The notes: generated by a model from the sequence alone, not told the origin. 64,000 nucleotides of DNA from an uncultured Eubacteriales bacterium (GCA_934436505.1 CAKSAP010000002.1:1-64000); one strand, 5' to 3'. Shown: positions 51,309 through 61,213, counted from the stretch's first letter. Made by a program: numbers and translations.

Positions 51309-51845
51309 TTAATCCTCCGTTTGCTTTCCGAGAAATGAAGCGGCAACGGAAATAAGCTTTTCTTTTGTGGCATCAGGCGGAGTTCTCTGCTCGTCAAACA
51401 TCATCACAACCGAGCCTGCGACATCTCCCGAGCCGATAATCGTATAAACAATCGACGCCTCAAGCTCGCTATTCATAATCGGCTTAATTCCGACCTCTGA
51501 TTTTGCCGTAAATGAGCCTCGCTCGTCCATAAGACCTTCAAGCTCCGGCGATACTCTGCCGTCGGTCAGAGCCTTTTTCTGTGCACCGCAAACGGACACC
51601 ACTCGGTCCCTGTCGGTTATCATAACCGTCATTCCCGTAGTCTTGCTTAAAACCTCTGCGTATTGAGTGGCAAAGGATGAAAATTCGCCTATCGGTGAAT
51701 ACTTTTTGAACACAACCTCGCCGTCCGCCGCTGTGAATATTTCCAACGGGTCGCCCTCTCGCATATGCATTGTACGGCGTATTTCCTTTGGAATGACAAC
51801 TCTGCCGAGGTCGTCAATTCGTCTGACAATTCCTGTAGCTTTCAT
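51309..51845 (-). CDS. spoVT: Stage V sporulation regulator SpoVT
   Basis: A 178-aa AbrB-type DNA-binding regulator of late forespore genes. The swapped-hairpin AbrB domain is at the N-terminus (ATGIVRRIDDLGRVVIPKEIRRTMHMREGDPLEIF). A GAF-like C-terminal domain extends from about 55 to the end, as in B. subtilis SpoVT (178 aa, identical length). Shows that the organism can sporulate or has the genes to do so. Confidence 0.96.
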   Translation of the reverse strand: MKATGIVRRIDDLGRVVIPKEIRRTMHMREGDPLEIFTAADGEVVFKKYSPIGEFSSFATQYAEVLSKTTGMTVMITDRDRVVSVCGAQKKALTDGRVSPELEGLMDERGSFTAKSEVGIKPIMNSELEASIVYTIIGSGDVAGSVVMMFDEQRTPPDATKEKLISVAASFLGKQTED

Positions 51846-51957
51846 ACCGTTCTCCTTATAAAGTTAATTTTATCCTGTAATATTTTACGCAGAAAACGGT
51901 GTTTAATACGGGACTTTTTATTTCAAATGATTTTAAGCTGTTTAACATTTTATAATG

Positions 51958-52010
51958 TTGACAATTTGCTGTAGCGTGATATAATATGGTAGATAGCTAA
52001 CAATGTTAGC
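51958..52010 (+). promoter_or_regulatory. Promoter and palindromic operator of the MarR-MATE unit
   Basis: TTGACA at 51958-51963 and TATAAT at 51980-51985 with a 16-base spacer. The perfect 15-base palindrome GCTAACAATGTTAGC at 51996-52010 covers the transcription start and is a good site for the MarR protein encoded next. Confidence 0.75.
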
Positions 52011-52033
52011 AATTTATTGAGGAGTGTTTTACG

Positions 52034-52471
52034 GTGTCGGAGGATTTGGCAATAAGGTTTTTGGAACAGCTGTTAAGCACAGGGCAGCTGATAATGGACA
52101 GAAGGCTTATAAAAATATCACAGGGCGACTCGTTTGTACTGAATTATTTGTACACGCATAATTGCAAAGCCTACCCGAAAGAAATTAGCGACGCAATGGC
52201 TGTCAGCACGGCAAGAATTGCAAAAATATTGGGAGATTTAGACTCACAGGGTATGATTTCGAGGAAATGCGATGAAAAGGATAACAGAAAAGTGATTATC
52301 GTGTTGACTCCGAAAGGGGTTGAAAAAGTAGCGGAGCTTCGGAAAAACGCCATTGAAAAGCTTGAAGCCGTGCTGTCGGCTTTGGACGAAGAGGAAATCG
52401 AAGAATTTATGAGAATAAGAAAAAAGCTTAATTCCGCCCTGTTGGAAAATATAGACAAATTCAATAAATAA
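52034..52471 (+). CDS. MarR-family regulator
   Basis: A 145-aa winged-helix repressor. Pattern: a recognition helix in YPKEISDAMAVSTARIAKILGDLDSQGMI, wing KDNRKVIIVLTPKGVEKV, and helical dimer arms at both ends. It precedes a MATE pump by 25 bases and probably represses it until a toxic ligand binds. GAGGAG upstream of the start at 52034 (GTG) is seen. Confidence 0.92.
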   Translation: MSEDLAIRFLEQLLSTGQLIMDRRLIKISQGDSFVLNYLYTHNCKAYPKEISDAMAVSTARIAKILGDLDSQGMISRKCDEKDNRKVIIVLTPKGVEKVAELRKNAIEKLEAVLSALDEEEIEEFMRIRKKLNSALLENIDKFNK

Positions 52472-52496
52472 GTCAAAATAAAGGAAGTAGTTTGAA

Positions 52497-53858
52497 TTGA
52501 AAAAAGATGAAAACATTTTAGGCACATATCCAATCGGAAAGCTGTTGCTAAAGCTGTCTATTCCTACGGTAATCGCACAGCTTATCAATATGCTTTATAA
52601 TATCGTCGATAGGATATATATCGGGCATATCCCTGTTGAGGGCAGCTTGGCTTTGACGGGTGTGGGCGTTTGTTTGCCGATTATTATGATCGTTACGGCG
52701 TTTGCGGCATTGGTAAGCTCGGGCGGTGCGCCGAGAGCCTCGATTTATATGGGAAAAAAGGACAACGATACGGCGGAGAAAATTCTCGGCAACTGCTTTT
52801 CGCTGCAAATAATCATTTCCTGTGTATTGACAGTTATTCTTTTGATATGGAACAAGCCTATCTTGTTGGCGTTCGGCGCAAGTGAAAATACCATTTCCTA
52901 TGCAACCGATTATATGGGCATTTACGCTCTCGGTACAATTTTTGTTCAGCTGACCTTGGGAATGAACGCATTTATTACCGCACAGGGCTTTACGAATATT
53001 TCAATGGTGTCCGTTCTTATCGGTGCTGTTTGCAATATTATTTTAGACCCGATTTTCATATTCGGACTTCATATGGGCGTAAAGGGCGGTGCGCTTGCAA
53101 CCGTTATTTCACAAGCGATTTCAGCCGTATGGGTCGTTTCGTTCCTTAGAGGTAAAAAGACTTATTTGCGTATCAAGAAAAAGAATTTGCGCCTTGAAAA
53201 GAATATTATATTACCGTGCATTGCGTTAGGTCTTGCAACGTTCATTATGCAGGCAAGCGAAAGCATTGTAACGGTTTGCTTTAACTCCTCGCTTCTTAAA
53301 TACGGCGGAGATATTGCGGTCGGAACAATGACGATTTTATCAAGTGTAATGCAGTTCGCTATGCTTCCGTTGCAGGGTATAGCGCAGGGTGCGCAGCCGA
53401 TTTTAAGCTACAACTACGGTGCTAAATGCTCGCCGAGGGTTAAAAACACATTCAAATTGTTGCTTGTAACTTGCTTGAGCTATTCCGTTTTGCTTTGCAG
53501 TGTGGTACAGCTTTTCCCGAAAGCGTTTATAAGCATTTTCACATCGGACGTAAGCCTTGTCGAGTTTGCAACTCCTATGCTCAGGATTTATCTTGCAGGC
53601 ATATTCTTGTTCGGAATTCAAATTGCTTGCCAAATGACCTTTACATCTCTCGGAAAGGCTGTAAATTCAATCGTTGTTGCGGTTGTAAGAAAATTTGTGC
53701 TGTTAATTCCGCTGATTTACATTATGCCGCACTTAGTAGCAAATCAGACAACGGGCGTATTCCTTTCAGAGCCGATAGCGGATATTATTGCGGTTATATT
53801 CACATCCGTTTTGTTTGGCTTCCAATTCAAAAAGGCAATGAGAGAAATTGAGGCTTAA
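52497..53858 (+). CDS. MATE-family efflux transporter
   Basis: A 453-aa membrane transporter with twelve predicted segments that expels drugs or dyes in exchange for Na+ or H+. Family stretches PTVIAQLINMLYNIVDRIYIGHI near 20 and QPILSYNYGA near 300 are clear. The first half and second half repeat each other as expected. The TTG start at 52497 has AAAGGAAG upstream. It is controlled by the MarR gene before it. Confidence 0.93.
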   Translation: MKKDENILGTYPIGKLLLKLSIPTVIAQLINMLYNIVDRIYIGHIPVEGSLALTGVGVCLPIIMIVTAFAALVSSGGAPRASIYMGKKDNDTAEKILGNCFSLQIIISCVLTVILLIWNKPILLAFGASENTISYATDYMGIYALGTIFVQLTLGMNAFITAQGFTNISMVSVLIGAVCNIILDPIFIFGLHMGVKGGALATVISQAISAVWVVSFLRGKKTYLRIKKKNLRLEKNIILPCIALGLATFIMQASESIVTVCFNSSLLKYGGDIAVGTMTILSSVMQFAMLPLQGIAQGAQPILSYNYGAKCSPRVKNTFKLLLVTCLSYSVLLCSVVQLFPKAFISIFTSDVSLVEFATPMLRIYLAGIFLFGIQIACQMTFTSLGKAVNSIVVAVVRKFVLLIPLIYIMPHLVANQTTGVFLSEPIADIIAVIFTSVLFGFQFKKAMREIEA

Positions 53859-53957
53859 AACTTATTTTTAATAATAAACAGCACAACACCGTCGCACTCT
53901 TTCGGGTACGGCGGTGTCATGCTTTAAGGTATTTATAGATAGGGATGGGTAAGTTAG

Positions 53958-54917
53958 TTAAGCGTCCTGCATTTGTGAAAGCCCGTCGGCTTCATTATTT
54001 GAAACCCACGAATGAATTTGCTCGGGATTTTCAAAAATGTCGTCGAGTCTTTCAAGGAAAGGAACTATATCTCCGAAGTCAAGTGCTCTGTGGTCAAACG
54101 CAATGCAAATGGGCATTACCTGTCTTGCCTCGACTTCTTTTTTGCCGAATTCGTTTGTTACAACGACGGGCTTATCCTGAACGGCGCCTACTGCGAAAGC
54201 TGTAACCTGCGGCGGTATAATTTCAAGAAGGCAGGTTGAGCCTCTCTGCTGACGGTAGGTTGAGCCGATATTTGAAATTGTCGTTGTGCCTTGCTCAATA
54301 TCGTGCTTTGTAAGTCTGTCCTCAACGGGAATCGACTCATAAGCCTTTTTAGCTTTACCACTGAGAGTTTTAACTCTGTGCTTGCCTGTCTTTGAGCCGA
54401 TAAGTCTGCAAACAGTCTGCATAATTTTTCCCTTTTTTAGTGCGGTAACAGTGTTGTCAAGTGAAACGTCAAACATTACCTCGTTCAAATCCGTGTTCTC
54501 TGCACGGCGGGTAACGTCTTTGATTTCAGCTGTCATTTCGTCGAGATTTTTGTTTTCGAAGTTGTGAAGATTAACCGTCATCATTTCGCCGTTGGGAAGA
54601 ATCATAGGCATTGAAATATTTATGTCCTCATAGGTGTTGAGCTCTCCTCTTACGAGCTTGCGGTTGAAATTCAAGTGCGAGTTGAGAATCGGTGCGTCCT
54701 TGAGACCCTCCGTGATAACCTTTAACATAAGAGTATTTATTGTTATCTTGTCGTTGCGGTCTCTTCCGAAATTCAATCTTTTATATTCACGCATAAAAGC
54801 GGTTACGTCAGGCTCATAATTATATGTTACATGAGGGATTGTTTCCCAGCTCTCGGCGGTCATATTTGAAACGATTTTTCTCTGAATTCCGAAGTGTATT
54901 GTGTTTGTCTTTTTCAT
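53958..54917 (-). CDS. Stand-alone 2-oxoacid dehydrogenase E2-like acyltransferase
   Basis: A 319-aa catalytic-domain-only member of the E2/chloramphenicol-acetyltransferase fold. There is no lipoyl or peripheral-subunit-binding domain. The C-terminal active-site motif reads IAFDHRALDFGDI, which keeps the His and Asp of the DHRxxDG signature with Phe in place of Gly. Such short proteins are common in Clostridia and their acyl acceptor is unknown. It is a single-gene unit. Confidence 0.82.
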   Translation of the reverse strand: MKKTNTIHFGIQRKIVSNMTAESWETIPHVTYNYEPDVTAFMREYKRLNFGRDRNDKITINTLMLKVITEGLKDAPILNSHLNFNRKLVRGELNTYEDINISMPMILPNGEMMTVNLHNFENKNLDEMTAEIKDVTRRAENTDLNEVMFDVSLDNTVTALKKGKIMQTVCRLIGSKTGKHRVKTLSGKAKKAYESIPVEDRLTKHDIEQGTTTISNIGSTYRQQRGSTCLLEIIPPQVTAFAVGAVQDKPVVVTNEFGKKEVEARQVMPICIAFDHRALDFGDIVPFLERLDDIFENPEQIHSWVSNNEADGLSQMQDA

Positions 54918-55202
54918 GTGTTTGTCTCCTTGTTTGTCAAATTTTATTGTTGATAAAAAGTAGCTTTTGAATTTATCCGAGTGGCTTGCGCTCTTGTTTC
55001 TCGGTACGCCGATATCTTACAAAAAAATCCTCGGTTGCGCTACCAACTTTAGTTTACAAATGCAGTTTTTCAAGGAAACTATCGGTTGCGAAGCTCCGCA
55101 ACCACGTATTATCAAGGGTTTTCGAACTTTATTTTTTGTATTGAAAAATATCGGGATATATATTAAAATAGATTTACACAATATTTTTGCGGCGGTGAGC
55201 AA

Positions 55203-56792
55203 ATGGAAATTAAAGAAAAAATACTCCTTGCAAGGACGAGCTTGGGCATTGAGCTCGGCTCGACAAGAATAAAAGCGGTGTTGATTGACGACGAGGCGAC
55301 ACCCATTGCGTCGGGCAGTCACACATGGGAAAACAGATTTGAAAACGGCGTGTGGACGTACTCGCTTGACGACATTCACACGGGACTTCGAAGCTGCTAT
55401 AAGGACCTTAAAAATGACGTGAAAAACAGATACGGAATTGAGCTTACCGAAGTAGGCTCGATCGGCGTTTCCGCAATGATGCACGGCTATATGGCATTCG
55501 ACAGCGAGGGCAATTTGCTCACTCCGTTCAGAACATGGAGGAACACCTCGACCGCACAGGCGAGCGAAGAGCTAACCGAGCTTTTAGATTTTAATATTCC
55601 GCAAAGGTGGTCTGTTGCGCATCTTCGTCAGGCAATGCTGAACGGCGAAGCACATTTGAAAAAGCTTTCAAGACTTTCCACGCTTGCAGTGTATATTCAC
55701 TCAAAATTGACGGGCGAGTTTGTCGCAGGCGTCGGCGAGGCAAGCGGTATGTTTCCGATTGACTCCGCAATAAACGATTACGACGAGGCAATGCTTAAAA
55801 AATTTGACACGCTCTCGAAAAAAGACGGATATGATTTTTCGCTCCGTGATATTTTGCCGAAGGTCCTTGTAGCAGGAGAAAATGCAGGAACGCTTACAGA
55901 AAGCGGCGCAGAATTTCTTGACGAGAGCAAAACACTCAAATCGGGAATTCCCGTTTGTCCTCCCGAGGGCGATGCAGGTACGGGTATGACCGCTACAAAT
56001 TCCGTTAGGGAAAAGACGGGAAACGTCTCCGCCGGAACGAGTATTTTTTCAATGGTTGTTTTGGAAAAGCCGCTTAAAAACGTATATAAGGAAATTGACC
56101 TTGTAACTACTCCGACGGGAAAGCCCGTTGCGATGGTGCATTGTAACAACTGCACGGGAGATATTGACGCTTGGGTAAAAATGTTCTGCGAGCTCTTAAC
56201 GCTCAGCGGACACCCGACCGAGAAATCAAAGGTTTACGATATGCTATATTTCGAGGCTCTCAAGGGCAATCCCGATTGCGGCGGAATAGTTTCATATAAC
56301 TGCCTGTCGGGCGAGCCTGTTTTGGATATTTCGCAGGGCAGACCTATGCTTATGCGACTTCCGAATTCAAAGCTTACTATTGCCGATTTTATGAGAAACG
56401 AACTGTATTCAGCCTTTGCCGCCTTGAAAAACGGAAACGATATTCTTTTGAAAAAGGAAAATGTTAAGCTTGACAAAATTTCCGCACACGGCGGACTTTA
56501 TAAAACCGAGGGCGTCGGTCAGAAAATAACGGCTGCGGCATTGAACACAAAAGTAACCGTTATGAAAACGGCAGGCGAGGGAGGCCCATGGGGTATGGCG
56601 GTGCTTGCACTTTATTCCATATCAAAAAGCGATGAGAGCCTTGAAAATTATCTCGACAATAAGATTTTTGCTTCTGCCGAGTCCGTGAGCGTTGACCCCG
56701 ATTTGAGAGACGTTGAGGGCTTCGACAAATATATGGAGAGATACAACAACGCAATAGCGGTTGAAAGGCTCGCTTGTGAAAAATTAAATTAA
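55203..56792 (+). CDS. FGGY-family carbohydrate kinase
   Basis: A 529-aa sugar kinase. The N-terminal ATPase motif LGIELGSTRIKAVLIDD, the family block GVSAMMHGYMAFD, RTWRNTS, and the second-domain GNVSAGTSIFSMVV and AGEGGPWGMAVLALY are visible. It falls with xylulokinase/L-ribulokinase-like members, but the sugar cannot be named from sequence. The gap of 285 bases before it shows only a GGTTGCG/CGCAACC hairpin (55083-55102) and no obvious gene. Confidence 0.88.
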   Translation: MEIKEKILLARTSLGIELGSTRIKAVLIDDEATPIASGSHTWENRFENGVWTYSLDDIHTGLRSCYKDLKNDVKNRYGIELTEVGSIGVSAMMHGYMAFDSEGNLLTPFRTWRNTSTAQASEELTELLDFNIPQRWSVAHLRQAMLNGEAHLKKLSRLSTLAVYIHSKLTGEFVAGVGEASGMFPIDSAINDYDEAMLKKFDTLSKKDGYDFSLRDILPKVLVAGENAGTLTESGAEFLDESKTLKSGIPVCPPEGDAGTGMTATNSVREKTGNVSAGTSIFSMVVLEKPLKNVYKEIDLVTTPTGKPVAMVHCNNCTGDIDAWVKMFCELLTLSGHPTEKSKVYDMLYFEALKGNPDCGGIVSYNCLSGEPVLDISQGRPMLMRLPNSKLTIADFMRNELYSAFAALKNGNDILLKKENVKLDKISAHGGLYKTEGVGQKITAAALNTKVTVMKTAGEGGPWGMAVLALYSISKSDESLENYLDNKIFASAESVSVDPDLRDVEGFDKYMERYNNAIAVERLACEKLN

Positions 56793-56813
56793 GCCGTTTT
56801 TCGGCAAAAAAAC

Positions 56814-56843
56814 AAGGCACATTTCAAAACGAAATGTGCCTTT
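56814..56843. terminator. Convergent terminator
   Basis: A 12-bp perfect stem, AAGGCACATTTC and GAAATGTGCCTT, between the kinase and the L,D-transpeptidase genes, serving both. Confidence 0.88.
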
Positions 56844-56858
56844 AATATGTGTCTTAAA

Positions 56859-57860
56859 TTACTGCTTCCACGGGTTTGACGGATCGGGGTCGGTGGGATC
56901 CCAAACACGTCTTGAATCATTCGTGTCAATTCTAATCGGTGTGGGCTTAGCCAACGGCTCGGGATCGTTGCTGTCATAAATTGTAACAGGCGTACCCTTA
57001 GGACAGTTGTCGTAAATCCACTTTGCATCCTCAACGGAAAGTCTTATGCAGCCGAGCGAAGCAGCCTCGCCCAATTTGTTGAACTCGTCATATTCGAGGT
57101 CAGCCTTGTTCTGCGTAACGTACGGAACGGAATGGAACAGATAGTGTCCTGTAATTCTCGTCGCATACTGACCGTAAACATTGCCCGAAAGAAGTCTCCA
57201 AGTGTATTTGTCGGTTGTGTTATATGAGCCTGTCGGCGTTGCATCATTCAAGCCTACCGAACAAACCATAGCCTTGTACGGAACGGTGTAGCCGCCGTTT
57301 GCGTCCTTCGTATAGACAATGACAATGTTCTGTGTGCGGTTGACCTTGATATAGTAAGGTGCGTCCGAAAGGTCCTGACTGCCCTTGAGATATTTTTCTG
57401 AGCAGTAGCCTGTCTGACCGTTAAAGTCAATTCTAAACCAACCGTTTGAGCATTTGCCCGTTACCTTAATCGGCGTATCCTGACCGAGCTGACCTAAAAT
57501 CTGACTGTCTGTTGACGGTGAGCTTCTGACGTTCAATGTAACGGTTGTCGAATACATTGTCGCCGAATAGTCCGTAATAGTAACATCACCCGAGAGTGTG
57601 GTTGTGGTTTCGGGTGCTTGTGCTTGCGTGGGTGCTTCGGTCTGTTGCTCCGATACGGCAGGCTCGCTCTGCGAGGGAACAAAGGGCGTTTCGGGCTTCT
57701 TAAAATGCTTTACAAGTGCGATTGTGCCTGCAATGAGAATTATTGCAAGAATGCACGATACAATAATTAAGATAGTCCTTTTTTCCTTTGAAGCTGCCGC
57801 CGCCTTACCGGAGAGCTTCATCTGACGTCGTCTTTTATCCTCTTGTGAATATTGATTCAT
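56859..57860 (-). CDS. L,D-transpeptidase with SH3 domain
   Basis: A 333-aa anchored cell-wall enzyme. It has a basic N-terminus, a membrane segment near 28-52, a Pro/Thr/Glu-rich spacer to about 90, a bacterial SH3b domain (VTLNVRSSPSTDSQILG near 108-124), then a YkuD catalytic domain with HYLFHSVPY and the Cys motif GEAASLGCIRLS. Such enzymes make 3-3 cross-links. ATG 57860 follows CAGGAG; the longer frame to 58049 has no start site. Confidence 0.93.
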   Translation of the reverse strand: MNQYSQEDKRRRQMKLSGKAAAASKEKRTILIIVSCILAIILIAGTIALVKHFKKPETPFVPSQSEPAVSEQQTEAPTQAQAPETTTTLSGDVTITDYSATMYSTTVTLNVRSSPSTDSQILGQLGQDTPIKVTGKCSNGWFRIDFNGQTGYCSEKYLKGSQDLSDAPYYIKVNRTQNIVIVYTKDANGGYTVPYKAMVCSVGLNDATPTGSYNTTDKYTWRLLSGNVYGQYATRITGHYLFHSVPYVTQNKADLEYDEFNKLGEAASLGCIRLSVEDAKWIYDNCPKGTPVTIYDSNDPEPLAKPTPIRIDTNDSRRVWDPTDPDPSNPWKQ

Positions 57861-58005
57861 ATTTTTATCTCCTGAAATTATATTATAAATAAGTATATAT
57901 AGTATAAGTTTATAAATCGTCTTTGTCAATGAAGAACGTAGGAATTTGTCAAAAAAGATTGAAAGATGTTCTGCGATGTTATATACTTTTAGTGAGGTGA
58001 AGCAA

Positions 58006-58500
58006 ATGACTTCGAGCCAATACAGAAAGCTTTCAGCTCCGTTTCGCAAAAATAAGAACTCGGTGTTAGGCTTTAATTTATTAAATACAGTGCTGACGGT
58101 AATAGTTTATATCGCTTATCCGTCATTATTGGCATATCTTGCATTTTCAGACAGAACGAAGCTGTTTCGGTGCGTTTTGATACCTGCCGGTATGCTTTTG
58201 TTCGTCAGCGGACTCCGCCGTGTCATAAACCGACCGAGACCTTATGAAACGCTGAATATCAGACCGCTTATAAATAAGGATAAAAAAGGGCAGTCAATGC
58301 CGAGCAGACATATATTTTCCGTTTTTATGATAGCGATGACCTTTTTGTATGTCAAGTCCATGCTTAGCATACCGCTGTTTATAATCGGCGTTTTACTGTG
58401 TGCTGTTAGGGTAATAGGCGGCGTGCATTATCTCTCTGATGTGCTTGTCGGTGCGGCAATCGGCTTGCTGTCGGGCTTGCTCGGATATTTTGTGTTTTGA
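58006..58500 (+). CDS. PAP2-family membrane phosphatase
   Basis: A 164-aa membrane phosphatase of the undecaprenyl-pyrophosphate/lipid phosphatase type with four to five segments. The three PAP2 motifs are INRPRP near 76, SMPSRHIFS near 102 and GGVHYLSDVLVG near 142, with the two catalytic His. ATG 58006 follows GAGGTGAAG. It is divergent from the transpeptidase and may also serve envelope synthesis by recycling lipid carrier. Confidence 0.9.
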   Translation: MTSSQYRKLSAPFRKNKNSVLGFNLLNTVLTVIVYIAYPSLLAYLAFSDRTKLFRCVLIPAGMLLFVSGLRRVINRPRPYETLNIRPLINKDKKGQSMPSRHIFSVFMIAMTFLYVKSMLSIPLFIIGVLLCAVRVIGGVHYLSDVLVGAAIGLLSGLLGYFVF

Positions 58501-58542
58501 TTGTAATAAAATAGGCGTAACCCTTGTAAATACTAATAAAAT

Positions 58543-58580
58543 AACGACTGTAAAGGCTTTAACCATTACAGTCGTTTTGT
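58543..58580. terminator. Convergent terminator
   Basis: An 11-bp perfect stem, AACGACTGTAA and TTACAGTCGTT, then T residues, between the PAP2 and galT genes. Confidence 0.85.
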
Positions 58581-58595
58581 GCTTTTTATTGATGA

Positions 58596-60086
58596 TTATA
58601 TGCTGTTTACAAACCTCATAAATGCATTTCTGCCGTCCTCCGTGCACTTATAAACGCCTGCGTCCTCAAGCACTCCGACAAAGACCTTGCCGACCTCTGC
58701 TTTGAGTATTTCGTCAACGTTTTCCGCTGTGATTTCGCCGTAATTCGCTTTGAATTCGTCAACCCAATCAGCGTGCTTTTCAATTTGCTCGTTTGAGCGT
58801 ATATCCTTGCCGTTTACAATGTAATCGCCGAGGATTGCAAGCTCCTCTTTAAGCCTTGACGGAAGCACCGCAAGTCCCATAACCTCGATAAGACCGATAT
58901 TTTCCTTCTTAATGTGATGATACTTGTCGTGCGGATGATAAACGCCAAGCGGATATTCCTCTGTTGTTATGTTGTTACGAAGCGCAAGGTCAAGCTCATA
59001 TGTGTCGCCGACCTTTCTTGCAATCGGCGTAATTGTGTTGTGCTTTTCGCCGTCGGTTTCCGCAAATACAAATGCCGCCTCGTCCGTGTAAGCTCTCCAC
59101 TTTTTAAGAATTACATCTGCAAGCTCGATAATTCTGTCGCTGTCCTTGCTGCGAAGTCTGATAACCGAAAGAGGCCATTTAACTATGCCTGATTCAACAT
59201 CCTCGAAGCCTTTGATTGTGAAATGCTTTTCAATCGGAGCTTTTGCCATTGCAAAGGTGTAATGACCGCCCTGATAATGGTCATGAGAGAGGATAGAGCC
59301 GCCGACAATCGGCAAATCTGCGTTTGAGCCGAGGAAATAATGGGGAAACAGCTTTACAAAGTCAAACAGCTTTATAAATGTTGCCTTTTCGATTTTCATC
59401 GGTGTATGCTCGCCGTTAAACACTATACAATGCTCATTGTAGTAAACATACGGAGAATACTGGAAGCCCCAAGCCGTATTATTGATTGTAATCGGGATAA
59501 TTCTGTGGTTTTGCCTTGCAGGGAAATTCACTCTGCCTGCATAACCCTCGCACTCCTTGCACAAAAGGCACTTCGGATAACCGCTTTGCTTTTGAAGCTT
59601 TGCAGCGGCAATTGCTTTCGGGTCCTTTTCGGGCTTTGAAAGGTTAATTGAAATGTCAATATCGCCGTATTCGCTCGGAACTGACCAACGCATATCCCTT
59701 TTAATTCTGTATCTTCTGATATAGTCGGAATCGCCGCTTAATTTATAAAACCAATCCGTTGCCTTTTCGGGACTTTCGCTGTAAAGAGCGTTAAAGGTCT
59801 TGATTACCTCGTGAGGCATGGGCATAAGGCAAGCCATAAGCTTTGCGTCGAACAAATCACGGTAAACTATGCTGTTTTCGATGATACCGTTTTCAGCCGC
59901 AAAGTCGAGCAATTCGCAAAGCGTGCTCTCAAGGTCAACATTTTCAAAGCTTTCCGACGGCTCGTCATACTCGTCAAGGCGAAGTGCCTCAAGAATTCTG
60001 TTTGTAACATAAACCTTGTCGCATTCTTCGATAAGACCTGTTTCAAGTCCGTAGGTAACTAATTTTTTTATGCTTTCATATACCAT
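58596..60086 (-). CDS. galT: UDP-glucose-hexose-1-phosphate uridylyltransferase
   Basis: The 496-aa Firmicutes-type (class II) GalT of the Leloir pathway; it converts galactose-1-phosphate and UDP-glucose to UDP-galactose and glucose-1-phosphate. Recognised by QSGYPKCLLCKECEGYAGR, RIIPITINNTAWGFQYSPYVYYNEH and the active-site stretch GGSILSHDHYQGGHY with the His-x-His. ATG 60086 is preferred, six bases after GAGGT. There is no galK or galE beside it. Confidence 0.95.
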   Translation of the reverse strand: MVYESIKKLVTYGLETGLIEECDKVYVTNRILEALRLDEYDEPSESFENVDLESTLCELLDFAAENGIIENSIVYRDLFDAKLMACLMPMPHEVIKTFNALYSESPEKATDWFYKLSGDSDYIRRYRIKRDMRWSVPSEYGDIDISINLSKPEKDPKAIAAAKLQKQSGYPKCLLCKECEGYAGRVNFPARQNHRIIPITINNTAWGFQYSPYVYYNEHCIVFNGEHTPMKIEKATFIKLFDFVKLFPHYFLGSNADLPIVGGSILSHDHYQGGHYTFAMAKAPIEKHFTIKGFEDVESGIVKWPLSVIRLRSKDSDRIIELADVILKKWRAYTDEAAFVFAETDGEKHNTITPIARKVGDTYELDLALRNNITTEEYPLGVYHPHDKYHHIKKENIGLIEVMGLAVLPSRLKEELAILGDYIVNGKDIRSNEQIEKHADWVDEFKANYGEITAENVDEILKAEVGKVFVGVLEDAGVYKCTEDGRNAFMRFVNSI

Positions 60087-60153
60087 ATACATACCTCAAT
60101 TCAATCATTTCTTATATTGTAGCATTGCTACCGTTTGTTTACAATAGCAAGCT

Positions 60154-60825
60154 CTATTTTTCTTTGCTTTTTTTATCCTTTAGCCACTTCACAATCAAAT
60201 ATATCGCACCAATTGGTATTGCGCAGATTATGCCTATAACGATCAGCTTCATAGGTATATAGTCGTATGCGGCGTCGCCGAGAATTGTGAAAAATATTAC
60301 TCTCGGTGCAATTCCGAGAACGGAAGCCAAGAAATATTTTGCGAACGGAATTTTCATTGAGCCGAAAAACAGACTTGCAAAGTCGATAGGGAACACGGGT
60401 AAAAATCTGATTACAAATATAGAGGCAAACTTGTTTTTCTCTTCAAACGCAAGCAGCTTTTCTCCGCCCTTGCTCTTTTTCAAAAGGTCGTTTACATATT
60501 CTCCGCCGACAAACCAACCGAAAATATACGAAACCGTTACCTCAACGGCAATTCCGCAAAGGTTGACTATTACCGCCTGCGCCGTAGGGAAAGCCATTCC
60601 CACCGAAATATAAACGAGCGAAGCGGGGACTACGAAAACAGCGCCCTTTATGCCGTATATTCCGAGCACGCTCAGTATTGCAAGTGCGACCGACGGCGAA
60701 TTTGCCACAATGTTTCTTATATCTATATTGGATAGCTTATCATATTTTATTATCGCAACCGCCATAACGGCGAAGATTACCGCAAGACGAATTATCAGCT
60801 TGACGGTTGATTTTTTATCCTTGTT
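60154..60825 (-). CDS. TVP38/TMEM64 (DedA-like) membrane protein
   Basis: A 223-aa protein with five to six membrane segments. The pattern FAVPASLVYISVGMAFP-like entrance loop, FGWFVGG, and RFLPVFPIDFASLFFGSMKIPFAKYFLAS marks the DedA/VTT-type family, linked to lipid scrambling and membrane homeostasis. The TTG start at 60825 has AGGAG eight bases upstream and avoids the long unstarted extension to 60864. Confidence 0.88.
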   Translation of the reverse strand, partial: NKDKKSTVKLIIRLAVIFAVMAVAIIKYDKLSNIDIRNIVANSPSVALAILSVLGIYGIKGAVFVVPASLVYISVGMAFPTAQAVIVNLCGIAVEVTVSYIFGWFVGGEYVNDLLKKSKGGEKLLAFEEKNKFASIFVIRFLPVFPIDFASLFFGSMKIPFAKYFLASVLGIAPRVIFFTILGDAAYDYIPMKLIVIGIICAIPIGAIYLIVKWLKDKKSKEK

Positions 60826-60875
60826 CAAAGCAAACACTCCTATCGAAGAGGTATTGTACCACACTTATCAAAAAA

Positions 60876-60917
60876 AGACAAACGGGAGACAGATAAAAAT
60901 CCGTCTCCTGCTTGTCT
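60876..60917. terminator. Terminator-like hairpin upstream of the TVP38 gene
   Basis: AGACAAACGGGAGAC pairs with GTCTCCTGCTTGTCT with two mismatches. It would end the transcript of the small membrane gene on its right. Confidence 0.6.
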
Positions 60918-60967
60918 GTGTGTGAAAAATCTATTATGGAAAGAGGTAGCGATTTAATATGGCTGCA

Positions 60968-61213
60968 TTAAGCCACGTCAAATGAATGGGGAGTGCCACC
61001 GTTAGGCGATTTGCCGCCCTTAACGACACGGAACTCTCTGTTCTTCTTCATTTGCTCAATTCTTTTTCTTTTCTTATATCTGCGGTAATTTACGACAATG
61101 ACCATCTTGACATACTGTTCAAATTTGATAACCTCTTTTTCGTGAATAAAACCGTATATAAGAAGTAAAACAACTGCCAATTCAATACTTGTTTTTGCGA
61201 AAATAGCTAACAT
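60968..61213 (-). CDS. Small membrane protein with LexA box (SOS candidate)
   Basis: An 81-aa protein: hydrophobic segment at about 9-24 (IELAVVLLLIYGFI), then a strongly basic region (YRRYKKRKRIEQMKKNREFRVVKGGK) and a Gly/Pro/Ser-rich tail. CGGAGGAAA lies five bases before the ATG, so it is a real gene though it has no recognised family. The one-segment/basic-tail layout is that of SOS cell-division inhibitors such as YneA, but no LysM domain is present. Regulation by LexA is suggested by the box upstream. Confidence 0.65.
   Translation of the reverse strand: MLAIFAKTSIELAVVLLLIYGFIHEKEVIKFEQYVKMVIVVNYRRYKKRKRIEQMKKNREFRVVKGGKSPNGGTPHSFDVA

Noticed and set aside
54967..55272. A 101-codon plus-strand frame before the FGGY kinase
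   Set aside because: It runs into the kinase gene in another frame, has no ribosome site and resembles no protein; it is probably non-coding.
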